Assembly: GCA_047528275.1 (NCBI GenBank)
Contig: CP180023.1
Location: 992,001 to 1,056,000 of the forward strand
Length of the DNA stretch: 64,000 nt
Origin: G039954875 sp047528275
GTDB lineage: Bacteria > Bacteroidota > Bacteroidia > Flavobacteriales > Blattabacteriaceae
Reading direction: 5' to 3'
Shown here one piece after another: positions 1 to 8,744 of this stretch. The translations under genes and the position numbers were made by a program. Position 1 is the first letter of the stretch. Each line of letters opens with the position of its first letter. The notes beneath the pieces are model-generated. The model did not search any database, was not told the DNA's origin, and was given only the letters and a program-made list of their open reading frames with translations.

Positions 1-159
1 CATACATTTCATGCACAGGATGAAGGAAGAGTGCTACCTAGGTCTCTTGTGTAGAAATATCGACGGGCTATGGGGCCACAGCTCGAAGCTCCAAATGATG
101 TTTTTCCCTTTCCGGAGGGCTCTCATGGTACGTATTGAGAAGTGAACTGGATCGAGAAA

Positions 160-1287
160 TTAGGGAATCCGATGGAGATATCGGGTGATTTGGATCGATA
201 GATCGAATAAAACCATCTTGGCACTGGCGTTCCGCTCGATATGATAGATCGCTGTGTTGAGCGTCTCGGTGATGTCTTCAATATTTTTTCCGTGAATAAA
301 ATTAACGAAGTTTTTCCACTGAAAATCTCTAGAAAATAATGGTATAAAACGAAATCTATCAACCTGATAATGATGGAGCAAGGCTTGTCTGAACATTTGT
401 AGACAATAGATGAGAAATCTTTTCTGGCGTTCCCGACCCCAAGCGTGGAGTGTTTCGCTCCATTGTACGAGCTCCTTGAGGACTTGAGGATGTTTTTTAG
501 CTAGGAAGGCGTTTCGGATCCAAGTGATAAAATATTTTTCAAAGTCATTTTCTTGCGGCATCTGTACAAGTTCTAGAGCTTTATTCCAATCACCATCAGC
601 TTGATGTGCAATCTTTTCTGCACGACCTACTTCAACTTGAAGTCGCTCTTGTAAGGCTATTTGAATCTCTCTAGAACTGAGTCTTTTGAAGCGCATCGTC
701 TGCATACGTGATCGGATTGTTGGTAGTACCCCCCCTTCGTTTTCTCCGACGAATAAAAAAATAGTTTTTAATGGAGGCTCTTCAAGGATCTTCAATAGTT
801 TATTGGCCGCTGAAGGATGTAGACGCTCAGGTATCCAAAGGATGATTACCTTATTGCCTCCCTCATAACTCTTCAGATGAACGATTTTGTTGATTTCTTG
901 GGTCTCCTCTACCCCGATCTGTCCCTGTTTATTTTCTACTCCGATGTGGATGAGCCAGTCGAATAGGCTACCGTAGGGATTTTTTTGTAGGAATATGCGC
1001 CACTCGGATAGAAAGAACACACTGACCGGGTGACTTTTCACCGTATCGGTCGTGGCTATTGGAAAGATAAAATGTAGGTCTGGATGTTGCAGGTGATCAA
1101 CTTTCAAGCGGCAGGTTGTATCCTGCCCATCGCACAAAAGTTGTTTGGCGTAGCACAGAGCCATGGGTAGATGTCCACAACCTTCCGGACCAACGAAAAA
1201 TAATGCATGGGGAACCCTACCCCTTTGATGGATTTTTATCAAAAAGTCTTTAACTCTCTCTTGTCCGATGATGTTCTCGAAATTCAT
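160..1287 (-). CDS. holB: DNA polymerase III subunit delta' (clamp loader)
   Basis: The product is the delta' clamp-loader subunit, which helps load the sliding clamp on DNA. The 375-residue protein opens with the family's typical start (NFENIIGQERVKDFL) and carries an AAA+ fold: a degenerate P-loop GPEGCGHLP that lacks the lysine needed for ATP hydrolysis, as usual for delta', and the sensor-region motif KLLKILEEPP with a following T-I-R-S-R-M arginine stretch near residues 160-200. The zinc-binding module looks reduced: only two cysteines flank the LLCDGQDTTCRL segment instead of four. The gene stands alone between the window edge and a long AT-rich gap. No TAnnTTTG promoter box is visible just upstream. 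Identification is by motifs and N-terminal similarity; confidence is high. Confidence 0.9.
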   Translation of the reverse strand: MNFENIIGQERVKDFLIKIHQRGRVPHALFFVGPEGCGHLPMALCYAKQLLCDGQDTTCRLKVDHLQHPDLHFIFPIATTDTVKSHPVSVFFLSEWRIFLQKNPYGSLFDWLIHIGVENKQGQIGVEETQEINKIVHLKSYEGGNKVIILWIPERLHPSAANKLLKILEEPPLKTIFLFVGENEGGVLPTIRSRMQTMRFKRLSSREIQIALQERLQVEVGRAEKIAHQADGDWNKALELVQMPQENDFEKYFITWIRNAFLAKKHPQVLKELVQWSETLHAWGRERQKRFLIYCLQMFRQALLHHYQVDRFRFIPLFSRDFQWKNFVNFIHGKNIEDITETLNTAIYHIERNASAKMVLFDLSIQITRYLHRIP

Positions 1288-2049
1288 GCTTGCTTTGTGA
1301 ATGTTTTCCGTAGTCCAAGATAGGCATTCTCATCTGATTTTCTACGTTTACCTCTTGGTAAGGAGTAAAAGCATTCTCCGCCTATAGTCTCCAATGGTTT
1401 TTCACTCTTTCAACTCCTCTAATTAGTCATGTTTTCAAAGTATCATATCCTCTATATTTTCATTATTTTTCAAGAGATTTTAGTTTTTCATGGAAAGATT
1501 TTGTTTTTTTTGGATAATCTCAAATAGAAAAGATTTCTTAGCTAGTTTAAATTTAGATATAACACAATGGTTAAAAATGTTTTTCCACTCCCCTCTATTT
1601 TTTAATCTACCATAGCGATCACTCCATTAAAATAAAAGTTGAATACTACAAGAGCAGAATCCCTCTCAAGCTTTATGTAGGCAATATCTATAAACTAATA
1701 TTTCCGTTGTTCCATAAATTCAATATCGGAATAAAAAATCTTATCATGATCGTAATGAGTACAGGCCTTTCATTTTTTAGCATAAGAAAAAAAAATCTCT
1801 TTTTTTTTGAACGATCCAGATACCTTCTTAAGGCAAAGCGATTGCACGATAATTTTGATCGTCTGTATCACTATTCTATCCATTGGGTATAACTTGGAAA
1901 GTTACTTAAGATAAGCTAATTGATTATAAAAAGATAAGTCATCATAACGATTATTTTCTACTCCTTATTAGTTTGATGTATTATTTATATTATAAATTAC
2001 TCCCCCATAAATATTCATCTCAAAAACCCATTTTACTTTATATATTTAT
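1288..2049. other. Gene-poor AT-rich gap
   Basis: About 760 bases with no convincing gene. Just upstream of holB on the minus strand (about 1299-1395) an open stretch reads FYSLPRGKRRKS followed by LGLRKTFTKQA, which looks like the C-terminal tail of a lost gene but could not be assigned. The rest is AT-rich with poly-T runs and no tRNA or hairpin terminator that I can support. Confidence 0.4.
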
Positions 2050-2477
2050 TTATATAAAACAAATTAAATTTAAAATATATAAAATAAGTATATTCATGAA
2101 GTGAAATTTCTCTATTAAGGGTAATAAAGTTTCCAATTGGAAACCTTCTGATGGTTCAAAATTTTCTACAAGTGATTGGCTTATCAATATCTGTTTAGGA
2201 TTTGATGTTTTAAAGAATCCAAAGCTTTTTCCAGGTTCATTGTCCGGATAATCCTGATCATAATCAGATTTGTACTTATATCTAATTCTTACTTCAGGTA
2301 AATTTCCCAATCATATCCATCCATATCTAGATAATCACAGTCATGGTCCATGTAATCAGTATCTCTCTTTTTTTTGAATATTTCGTTTGTCGGATGAGGA
2401 TTTTTTTTTGTCAGCTTTGCTCTGATCGTTCCTCTTTCCAGTCGGTATCCATGTTTAAATTGTAGTATAAGAATCAA
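2050..2477 (-). pseudogene. Frameshifted remnant of an unknown acidic protein
   Basis: Two overlapping minus-strand reading frames (2289-2477 and 2050-2310) seem to be halves of one gene. The upstream half ends in an Asp/Tyr-rich segment (DCDYLDMDGYDWEIYLK) and the downstream half resumes with RIRYKYKSDYDQDYPDNEPG and SFGFFKTSNPKQILISQSL, which reads as genuine protein text. A single frameshift near 2290-2310 would join them into roughly 130 residues. The very C terminus drifts into AT-rich sequence. The family was not recognised. It could also be two chance open frames, so confidence is low. Confidence 0.35.
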
Positions 2478-2847
2478 GAAATAGAAATTTACCGTGAAGT
2501 TTTTTAATTTATTTTTAATAAGTTTTATATTATAATGAATATTCTCTATCTTTAATAGTTTATTGAGAGAGGAAAGGATTTTACTTTCCTTTTTATAAAA
2601 GTAAAATACGGATTGAAATCTAAATAATATGAATATTTATGATTTTTAAATTTTAAAACAATATTATTTTTTTTATATAAATTAATTAAAAATTCATATG
2701 TAAAAAGTGGGTATTATGTGCTTATTTTCTAAGTACTTATTTCACAAAAAAAAGAAAGTGTTACCAGTCCAGAGAGCTAGGTTACAAATAAGTATAAGTG
2801 TCAGCTATCGCTTGAAAATGTGTAATTTTGTTCAAAATTTCATCGAA
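2478..2847. other. AT-rich intergenic region before the U32 gene
   Basis: This stretch is strongly AT-rich and has no recognisable gene. An open frame continues upstream from the U32 gene to 2707 with codons that do not resemble the family, so I treat it as non-coding leader. Confidence 0.5.
2823..2830 (+). promoter_or_regulatory. TAnnTTTG promoter box for the U32 gene
   Basis: TAATTTTG matches the Bacteroidota -7 consensus TAnnTTTG and ends 17 bases before the ATG at 2848. It lies inside the longer open frame, which argues that translation starts at 2848 and not at 2707. No clear -33 TTG at the usual 19-21 base spacing. Confidence 0.5.
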
Positions 2848-4089
2848 ATGAATCAAAATGGAAAAATAGAATTGATGGCCCCTGCGGGAGACTTTGAATG
2901 TCTACAAGCGGCGATCGATCATGGGGCCGATTCGGTCTATTTTGGTATAGATCAGCTCAACATGCGAGCTCGCGCTTCGATCAACTTTACGGTAAAGGAT
3001 CTACCGGAGATCGTGCAGCGTTGTCGTGCCAAAGGTGTCCATACCTATCTAACGATGAATACTATTATCTACGATCATGACCTCTCGGTGATCAAGACTT
3101 TGGCCGGTAAGGCGCAAAAGGCCGGTGTAGATGCTCTGATCGTTATGGATCAAGCCATTATCTACTATGCGCGTCAGATTGGTATAGAGGTGCACATTTC
3201 TACACAGCTCAATGTGACTAATATCGAGACGGTGAAGTTTTATTCGCTCTTTGCTGATACGATGGTTTTGAGCCGGGAGCTCAGTCTAAACCAAGTCGAA
3301 CGAATTATTCGCCAGATCGAAAAGGAGCAAATCAAAGGTCCTTCAGGGCGCTTGGTTGAGATTGAAATCTTCGGTCATGGGGCGCTTTGTATGGCGGTAT
3401 CGGGTAAATGTTATCTCAGTTTACATTCACACAATTCTTCGGCCAATCGGGGAGCCTGCAAGCAGAATTGTCGAAAGAAGTATACGGTCATTGATCAGGA
3501 GAGTGGTTTTGAAATCGAGCTTGACAATGAATACATGATGTCAGCCAAAGACCTTTGTACGATTGGTTTTTTAGATCAGATTGTCTCGGCCAATGTCAAG
3601 GTGCTCAAAATCGAAGGTCGGGGCCGTGCACCTGAATACGTTGCTGTGACGACTGCTTGCTATCGCCAGGCCATCAATGCTATCGCTGATGGTACTTTCG
3701 ATCAAGAAAAAGTTGCCGTTTGGACTGAGCGTCTCAAGACGGTTTACAATCGAGGGTTTTGGGATGGCTATTATCTTGGACAGAAGCTCGGTGAATGGTC
3801 TTCCATAAGCGGTTCGAGAGCTACGCAGAAAAAGATCTATCTCGGCAAAGGGAGACATTACTACCCTCAAGCAGAAATCGGAGAATTTTTGATCGAGGCT
3901 TATGAAGTGAAAATGGGTGATAAAGTACTCATCACTGGGCCTAGTACAGGCGTAAAAAAAGCTGAGGTAACCTACTTAATGGTTGGTAATCAGTTTACTG
4001 AAACAGCATTTAAAGGGCAGGTCTGTACCATTCCTTTAGATTTTAAAGTCCGACCTTCGGACAAACTTTATAAACTCGTCAAGGCCTAA
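2848..4089 (+). CDS. Peptidase U32 family protein, TrhP/YegQ-like
   Basis: The protein (413 residues from the chosen ATG) begins IELMAPAGDFECLQAAIDHGAD, the classic N terminus of the U32 family, and carries the U32 signature around EIFGHGALCMAVSGKCYLS, with the conserved cysteines and a later GACKQNCRKKY segment. Several U32 members are now known to act in RNA modification: TrhP makes 5-hydroxyuridine at tRNA position 34 and RlhA hydroxylates 23S rRNA; whether any cleaves protein is doubtful. Which of these activities applies here is inferred, not seen. A longer frame extends upstream to 2707, but those 47 codons do not look like the family and a promoter box sits inside them. A single-cluster ferredoxin gene abuts its stop codon, so the two are surely co-transcribed. 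Confidence 0.85.
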   Translation: MNQNGKIELMAPAGDFECLQAAIDHGADSVYFGIDQLNMRARASINFTVKDLPEIVQRCRAKGVHTYLTMNTIIYDHDLSVIKTLAGKAQKAGVDALIVMDQAIIYYARQIGIEVHISTQLNVTNIETVKFYSLFADTMVLSRELSLNQVERIIRQIEKEQIKGPSGRLVEIEIFGHGALCMAVSGKCYLSLHSHNSSANRGACKQNCRKKYTVIDQESGFEIELDNEYMMSAKDLCTIGFLDQIVSANVKVLKIEGRGRAPEYVAVTTACYRQAINAIADGTFDQEKVAVWTERLKTVYNRGFWDGYYLGQKLGEWSSISGSRATQKKIYLGKGRHYYPQAEIGEFLIEAYEVKMGDKVLITGPSTGVKKAEVTYLMVGNQFTETAFKGQVCTIPLDFKVRPSDKLYKLVKA

Positions 4090-4317
4090 ATGCTTATCAT
4101 TACACTCCAAAGAGATAAATGCATTGGATGTAACTATTGTGCTGAATTGGCCTCGGAACATTTTCGTATGTCCAGAAAGGACGGTAAGTCGGTTTTGTTG
4201 CGTTCGATCGAAAAGAAAGGTTTTTTTACTCTGAAGACCCATGATGATCATGCTTATGCGCAATGTGAGCAGGCCTCGCGAGCTTGTCCAGTGAAAATCA
4301 TCAGCGTGAAAAATTGA
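4090..4317 (+). CDS. Single-cluster [4Fe-4S] ferredoxin
   Basis: A 75-residue ferredoxin. Cys11, Cys14 and Cys17 (motif CIGCNYC) with Cys66 followed by proline (ACPVK) form the ligand set for one [4Fe-4S] cluster; Cys59 is an extra cysteine. The middle portion between the two motifs is long and basic, as in monocluster ferredoxins. The ATG directly follows the TAA of the U32 gene with no gap, implying translational coupling and a working link: the ferredoxin may pass electrons to, or help the iron-sulfur chemistry of, the U32 protein. That link is inference from position. Its 3' neighbour, the folate enzyme, begins 13 bases later. Confidence 0.85.
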   Translation: MLIITLQRDKCIGCNYCAELASEHFRMSRKDGKSVLLRSIEKKGFFTLKTHDDHAYAQCEQASRACPVKIISVKN

Positions 4318-4330
4318 AAACCCCAAGGCT

Positions 4331-4903
4331 ATGGATAAAGAGAGACTTCATAAAATTTATTTAGCTCGTAGAAAAGCACTTTCCTCACAAGAATTCTACT
4401 GGTCAAGTTTTCAAGTCTTATCTCGATTAAAAAAGCTACCTATTTGGGATAAATCCTATTATCACATCTTCTTATCCATCCAGCGGTTGAATGAGCTCGA
4501 TACCCAACCTATTATCGATCACTTGTTTGCACTGGGTAGACAAGTGGTAATCCCTCGTAGTGATTTTTCCAAAATTTCTATGGAAAGTTGTGTATGGACA
4601 AGAGATGTGCCCTTACAGTTGAATACCTATAAAATACTTGAACCCTTAGAAACCGAAACAGTCAATCCATTTTCGATCGATGTAGTTTTTGTGCCTTTGT
4701 TGGTCTTTGATAAAGAGGGGTATCGTGTAGGTTATGGTAAAGGCTTTTATGATAAATTTTTAACCACCTGTCGGGTAGATGTTTTAAAGATTGGCTTGAG
4801 TCTGTTTGATCCAGTGGATCAGATCACGGATATACATTCTGCTGATGTATCTTTGGATGTAGTCATCAGTCCTGAAGAGGTGCACCTTTTTAGTCCCTTT
4901 TAG
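4331..4903 (+). CDS. 5-formyltetrahydrofolate cyclo-ligase
   Basis: This enzyme (also called MTHFS, YgfA/Fau) converts 5-formyl-THF to 5,10-methenyl-THF using ATP, returning a storage or inhibitory folate to the one-carbon pool. The 190-residue length is typical. The diagnostic C-terminal motif is clear: VPLLVFDKEGYRVGYGKGFYDKFL, with the GYGKGFYD phosphate/folate-binding loop, and the basic N terminus LARRKAL that binds ATP. It is the third gene of a tight plus-strand run after the U32 protein and ferredoxin. Its stop overlaps by four bases the stop of the convergent rseP gene, so no terminator separates them. Confidence 0.9.
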   Translation: MDKERLHKIYLARRKALSSQEFYWSSFQVLSRLKKLPIWDKSYYHIFLSIQRLNELDTQPIIDHLFALGRQVVIPRSDFSKISMESCVWTRDVPLQLNTYKILEPLETETVNPFSIDVVFVPLLVFDKEGYRVGYGKGFYDKFLTTCRVDVLKIGLSLFDPVDQITDIHSADVSLDVVISPEEVHLFSPF

Positions 4904-6231
4904 CTGAAGAAATTTCTAAAAGTGTCCCAACTCAAGACGATGATCATTAGAAAGGTCATGAGGATGAATCCAGTAGTGATGGCCCGATCGAGAAATTTTT
5001 CATTGATCCTCTTTCCTCTGATCATTTCCAAGAGGGTGAAGAGTACATAGCCACCATCAAGGGCAGGAATAGGTAATAAATTCAGAAAAGCCAACCAGAT
5101 TGATAAAGTAGCCGTCAGACCCCAGAAAATTTCCCAATCCCATTGGGGGGAAAAGATTTTAACGATAGAGAAAATGCTGCCTACTTGCTTATAGGCTTTG
5201 GTCTCAGTATTGAAGATCTGCTTGAAAAAGTTTACTTGATCCATGAGGGTCTCCCGTGTCCTAGCTACTCCAGCTGGGATGCTTTCCAGGATGGTATAAT
5301 TTTTTTTCTCCACCTTGAATATTTTGTACAGGTCTTTTACCTCTGAAAAGCCTATACCTAATAGGCCACGAGCATCTATGTGAGCTGTTCTTTCGAATAA
5401 TTGACCTTCTCGATTGATAGATAGGGTTATAATAATGTCCTTGTATTGGGGTAATATCTCACGTACTTGATCCGAAAAGAATACGGGTTCCGAATTGATT
5501 GCCGCTATCTCATCACCAGTTTTCAATCCGGCTTTGTCCGCAGCGGAATTTTTCACTACTCCCTTTATGATGGATGGTATACGAGGGGTGATAAAAAGAC
5601 CTAATTCTTTTCGATCGAAGAGAATACGTTTTTTGTTATCATTCAATGGGATGTTGATCGTCCGACCCATACGGTCTACGGTGATGTTTTTACCCAGTAC
5701 AATAGCCTTGGGTAGGTCCTTAAAACGCTCGACGGGTTGCCCATCAACAGCGCGTACAAAATCGCCGTTTTCAACCCCCAGTTGACGTCCTACACTGTCT
5801 ACAGCAATACCGTACTTCATGTTTTTCGTAAGTAGATAAGTCTCTCCATAGTAAAACAACAATCCAGCAAAGATAATAACGGACAATAAGGCATTTACGA
5901 TGACACCACCTAGCATGATGATCAGGCGTTGCCAGGCAGGTTTTGAGCGAAATTCCCAAGGCTGAAGTGGGCGTTTTGTATGAGTTTTATCAAAACTTTC
6001 ATCGATCATCCCAGCGATCTTTACATACCCACCTAATGGTATCCAGCCGATACCGTAGAGTGTACCTCTGACCCTCTTCTTGAAGAGAGCAAACCACGGA
6101 TCGAAAAATAGAAAAAATCGCTCGACACGCGTCTTGAATAATTTGGCTGGGATGAAGTGACCAAGCTCGTGTAAGACGACGAGTATGGAAAGACTTAATA
6201 TGAGTTGAGCTGCTTTGATCAGGCTGTCCAT
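4900..6231 (-). CDS. rseP: Site-2 intramembrane zinc metalloprotease
   Basis: RseP-family protease that cleaves transmembrane proteins inside the inner membrane, classically anti-sigma factors. From the chosen start the protein has 443 residues. The zinc-binding HELGH motif is at residues 21-25 in the first membrane segment, two PDZ domains occupy the periplasmic middle (including the GLKTGDEIAAINSEPV loop), and the NLLPIPALDGG motif with the third metal ligand lies near the C terminus. An open frame continues 20 codons further upstream to 6291, but a TAnnTTTG box at 6255-6262 and the family N terminus support the ATG at 6231. It converges on the folate gene with a four-base overlap. The substrate is not evident from the neighbourhood. 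Confidence 0.92.
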   Translation of the reverse strand: MDSLIKAAQLILSLSILVVLHELGHFIPAKLFKTRVERFFLFFDPWFALFKKRVRGTLYGIGWIPLGGYVKIAGMIDESFDKTHTKRPLQPWEFRSKPAWQRLIIMLGGVIVNALLSVIIFAGLLFYYGETYLLTKNMKYGIAVDSVGRQLGVENGDFVRAVDGQPVERFKDLPKAIVLGKNITVDRMGRTINIPLNDNKKRILFDRKELGLFITPRIPSIIKGVVKNSAADKAGLKTGDEIAAINSEPVFFSDQVREILPQYKDIIITLSINREGQLFERTAHIDARGLLGIGFSEVKDLYKIFKVEKKNYTILESIPAGVARTRETLMDQVNFFKQIFNTETKAYKQVGSIFSIVKIFSPQWDWEIFWGLTATLSIWLAFLNLLPIPALDGGYVLFTLLEMIRGKRINEKFLDRAITTGFILMTFLMIIVLSWDTFRNFFS

Positions 6232-6254
6232 GATGATTCCGTCAAGTGGGCTTG

Positions 6255-6262
6255 CAAAGATA
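6255..6262 (-). promoter_or_regulatory. TAnnTTTG promoter box for rseP
   Basis: On the minus strand the bases read TATCTTTG, a full match to the Bacteroidota -7 element, 23 bases before the rseP ATG at 6231. It decides against the longer start at 6291. Confidence 0.55.
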
Positions 6263-6299
6263 CCCGTTTTATCTTTATTTATGGAAATCAAGGAGATTA

Positions 6300-8460
6300 A
6301 TCTTTGATGATCTTGATCATGAGGATTTTTCTACCTTAATCCAAACCTTCAACCATTCTCTACTTCTATTTATATCCTACCATATGATCCTTATTTCTCT
6401 ATCACTTGGATTCAGTTTGAGCTAGGATAATTTACCAAAACATATTCAAATCAGAATCAACATAGATTTTGCAATGAGCGGGTTAGAAATTTTTTGATCA
6501 GAAAGAAAAATATGAATATAAGTTTAGTGATAATCCTGAACATCTTAATTATTATAAATTAATATATTATATAAAAATATTTAATATATTTAAATTTTTT
6601 AATAGGAAATTAGAAATTCTAAAAATGAATTACAGAATTATATATCCATAAAATTAAGACAAAGAGAATGTTTGAAGTAGTTTAATATTGAGACGAAAGA
6701 GAATGAAGACTATCTTGTCTATATAGGAGAAATACAAGTACCTGTGGTAGTAGTCACGCTAAAAAGGAAGTCTGGAGATAATAATCCTCCTTTCTATGTA
6801 GATGAGGTGCTTACGTTTTCAAAGGAGACGTAACCCCCCAAGATAGTTCTACCAAATCTCTCCCATTATAGAGAATATAGAAAAAGATTCGTTGGTACTT
6901 CTCCAGCATCATCCACAGTTCTAAAATTCGCGGAAGAGCATACAGTTCAAACCGACAAAAGTCAATCTAGATCGCCTACGTGGCATATTTGGTTCGGAAG
7001 CTACAGAAGGTAGAGAATATCAGTGGTACGGTGGTCAATCTGGATTATTTTCCTATAAAAGTAGATCGTTACTCACAGTAGATGACCATCAGCTCAATCC
7101 TTCTAATTTTCTTAAAAATATATAAAAATATTAATTATCTTATTAATGAAAGAATAAGGATGAAGTTTAGGCCTATTGATTAAATAACAAAATCTTTTTT
7201 GAAGGAGTGAGACTGAACGATGGCTCTCGAATAACCCTGAAGATACTGTCATCAGTCTCAAGATACCATTAACAGATCATACAATAGGAAAGTGAAACTG
7301 AAATTTGGGATGATAGTTTTGTACTCTACTCAAGGTATGAGAATAAGAGTTGGATATTTACCACCCTAAGAAAATAAGGTAGATTACGATCATCTGGTGA
7401 GAGTAACAACAGACAGTTTGTATGTACAAAATACAGATGACTCCTATATTTTCTACAATTAAAATCTCTATTATTAATTGATTCATAGAAAAGAGGGAAA
7501 ATCATTTGATCATACGTGATAAGGTATGAGCCTCTTTTCAGAAAAAGGTACAGGACTATATCAATCAGGATGGTGGAGTAGCAAATATAGAAACTCACCA
7601 GACCATTCGATCTGATTGGGGAAAAATTTTAAAATAAAAAATAATTAAAAGTGTATTACGTCATATGCTGATACCATAGTTATGAAAAAGGTTGAAATCA
7701 TCCTAAAAATATTATTGATCTCTCTGCTTATTCTGGGCTATATAGTAGTATAGCTTTATTGATAGGTACAGGATAGTGGTATAGAATGGATTTCCTAATC
7801 CATCTTATTGTGTGTATCCCTCTATCTGAAGTACCCTATTTTTATATTAGAAATTATTTAAAGTTTTTTTAGAAAAAAATTTGGTTACTATAAGTTTTTT
7901 TTTACTTATTTGTTAGGTTTCATGATGGTTCTAGTGTTTTAATATTTTTTTTTTAGATTCTACTTGATGTTTATATGCAATGGTTGGAGATGTTTCTTTT
8001 TAGAGCAACTTCTTCTAAGAAAGGCTTGTTTCGTTTTATGAGATTTTTTCTTGTGATTATGACGATGATTTTTTTTGTCAGTGTATATAACTATTTATGA
8101 ATCTCTTGAAAGGGTTCATCTAAGTGGTTTATAACTATTGGAGATGGTCTTTTAATTTTTACTTCAGACTTTGGGACATTACCTATTCGTATTGAGAAGG
8201 GCAAAAAATGTTTACGTTTATTATCTGTCAAGTGTATTATACCTCTTCTTGACTTTATTTTTACTTTAGATATGTGTACCAGTAGGGTGGTCATCACTAG
8301 TTCGATTTCCGAAAATCGATACTATTCAGGTTTTGAGTATGGTCCAATATACTCTTGTCATAGGCTTGCTTATAACTTTCTTACAGCGATGATTTTTTAG
8401 GGATGAGCACAAATCAAATAATTTACTTAATGTCTTATAGGTTTAATTTAGATCAGGTTT
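6300..8460. other. Long decayed region between rseP and feoA
   Basis: About 2.2 kb without an intact gene. Plus-strand protein-like text survives in pieces: about 6680-6835 (GEIQVPVVVVTLKRKSGDNN, PPFYVDEVLTFSKET), about 6840-6955 (KIVLPNLSHYREYRKR), and in a shifted frame about 6956-7125 (LRGIFGSEATEGREYQWYGG, QSGLFSYKSRSLLTV). These look like one frameshifted gene of unknown family. Between about 7680 and 8400 the plus strand shows short hydrophobic pieces (EIILKILLISLLILGYIVV; FFLVIMTMIFF) split by stops, suggesting a lost membrane protein, possibly a transporter. Minus-strand open frames at 7326-7598 and 8091-8297 look like chance. Confidence 0.45.
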
Positions 8461-8470
8461 AAATAATCAG

Positions 8471-8478
8471 TACCTTTG
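8471..8478 (+). promoter_or_regulatory. TAnnTTTG promoter box for feoAB
   Basis: TACCTTTG fits the Bacteroidota -7 consensus and ends 17 bases before the feoA ATG. It follows the long decayed gap and is the obvious start of the feo operon. No clear Fur-type palindrome was seen around it. Confidence 0.5.
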
Positions 8479-8495
8479 TGTGAAATCACTATAGA

Positions 8496-8744
8496 ATGGA
8501 TAAAGATTATGCTGAGGTGCTGTCAAAACTCAAAAAAGGTGAAAAGGCAATCATCAAGGGTTTTGCTACTGAAGATATGCCAGTGAAACTTTTTGAGATG
8601 GGCGTCTTGCCAGGTGTCGAGCTCGAGTTGCTTTTCACAGCCCCTTTTTGTGATCCGCTTTGTATCAGCTATGGCAAGGGTAGGTGTTGTCTGGCATTGC
8701 GTAAGGATGAAGCTGAAAATGTTTTCGTAGAACGACTCCCCTAA
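8496..8744 (+). CDS. feoA: Ferrous iron transport protein A
   Basis: FeoA is a small cytoplasmic SH3-like protein that interacts with FeoB and is needed for ferrous iron uptake. This one is 82 residues, the usual size. The core GEKAIIKGF and KLFEMGVLPGVELELLF is typical of FeoA, followed by the beta-strand ISYGKGRCCLALRKDEAENV. It is first in the operon; its TAA overlaps the ATG of feoB (TAATG), so the two are translationally coupled. Separate FeoA rather than a FeoAB fusion (some Bacteroidota have the fusion) is worth noting. Confidence 0.9.
   Translation: MDKDYAEVLSKLKKGEKAIIKGFATEDMPVKLFEMGVLPGVELELLFTAPFCDPLCISYGKGRCCLALRKDEAENVFVERLP

Noticed and set aside
2707..2847. Upstream extension of the U32 gene
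   Set aside because: The 47 extra codons do not match the family and contain a promoter-like TAnnTTTG box.
7326..7598. 90-codon minus-strand open frame in the rseP-feoA gap
   Set aside because: No family-like segments and low-complexity Leu/Tyr composition; reads as chance in AT-rich DNA.
7680..8400. TrkH/KtrB potassium transporter remnant
   Set aside because: Only short hydrophobic pieces are readable and none shows the selectivity-filter loops, so the assignment could not be supported.
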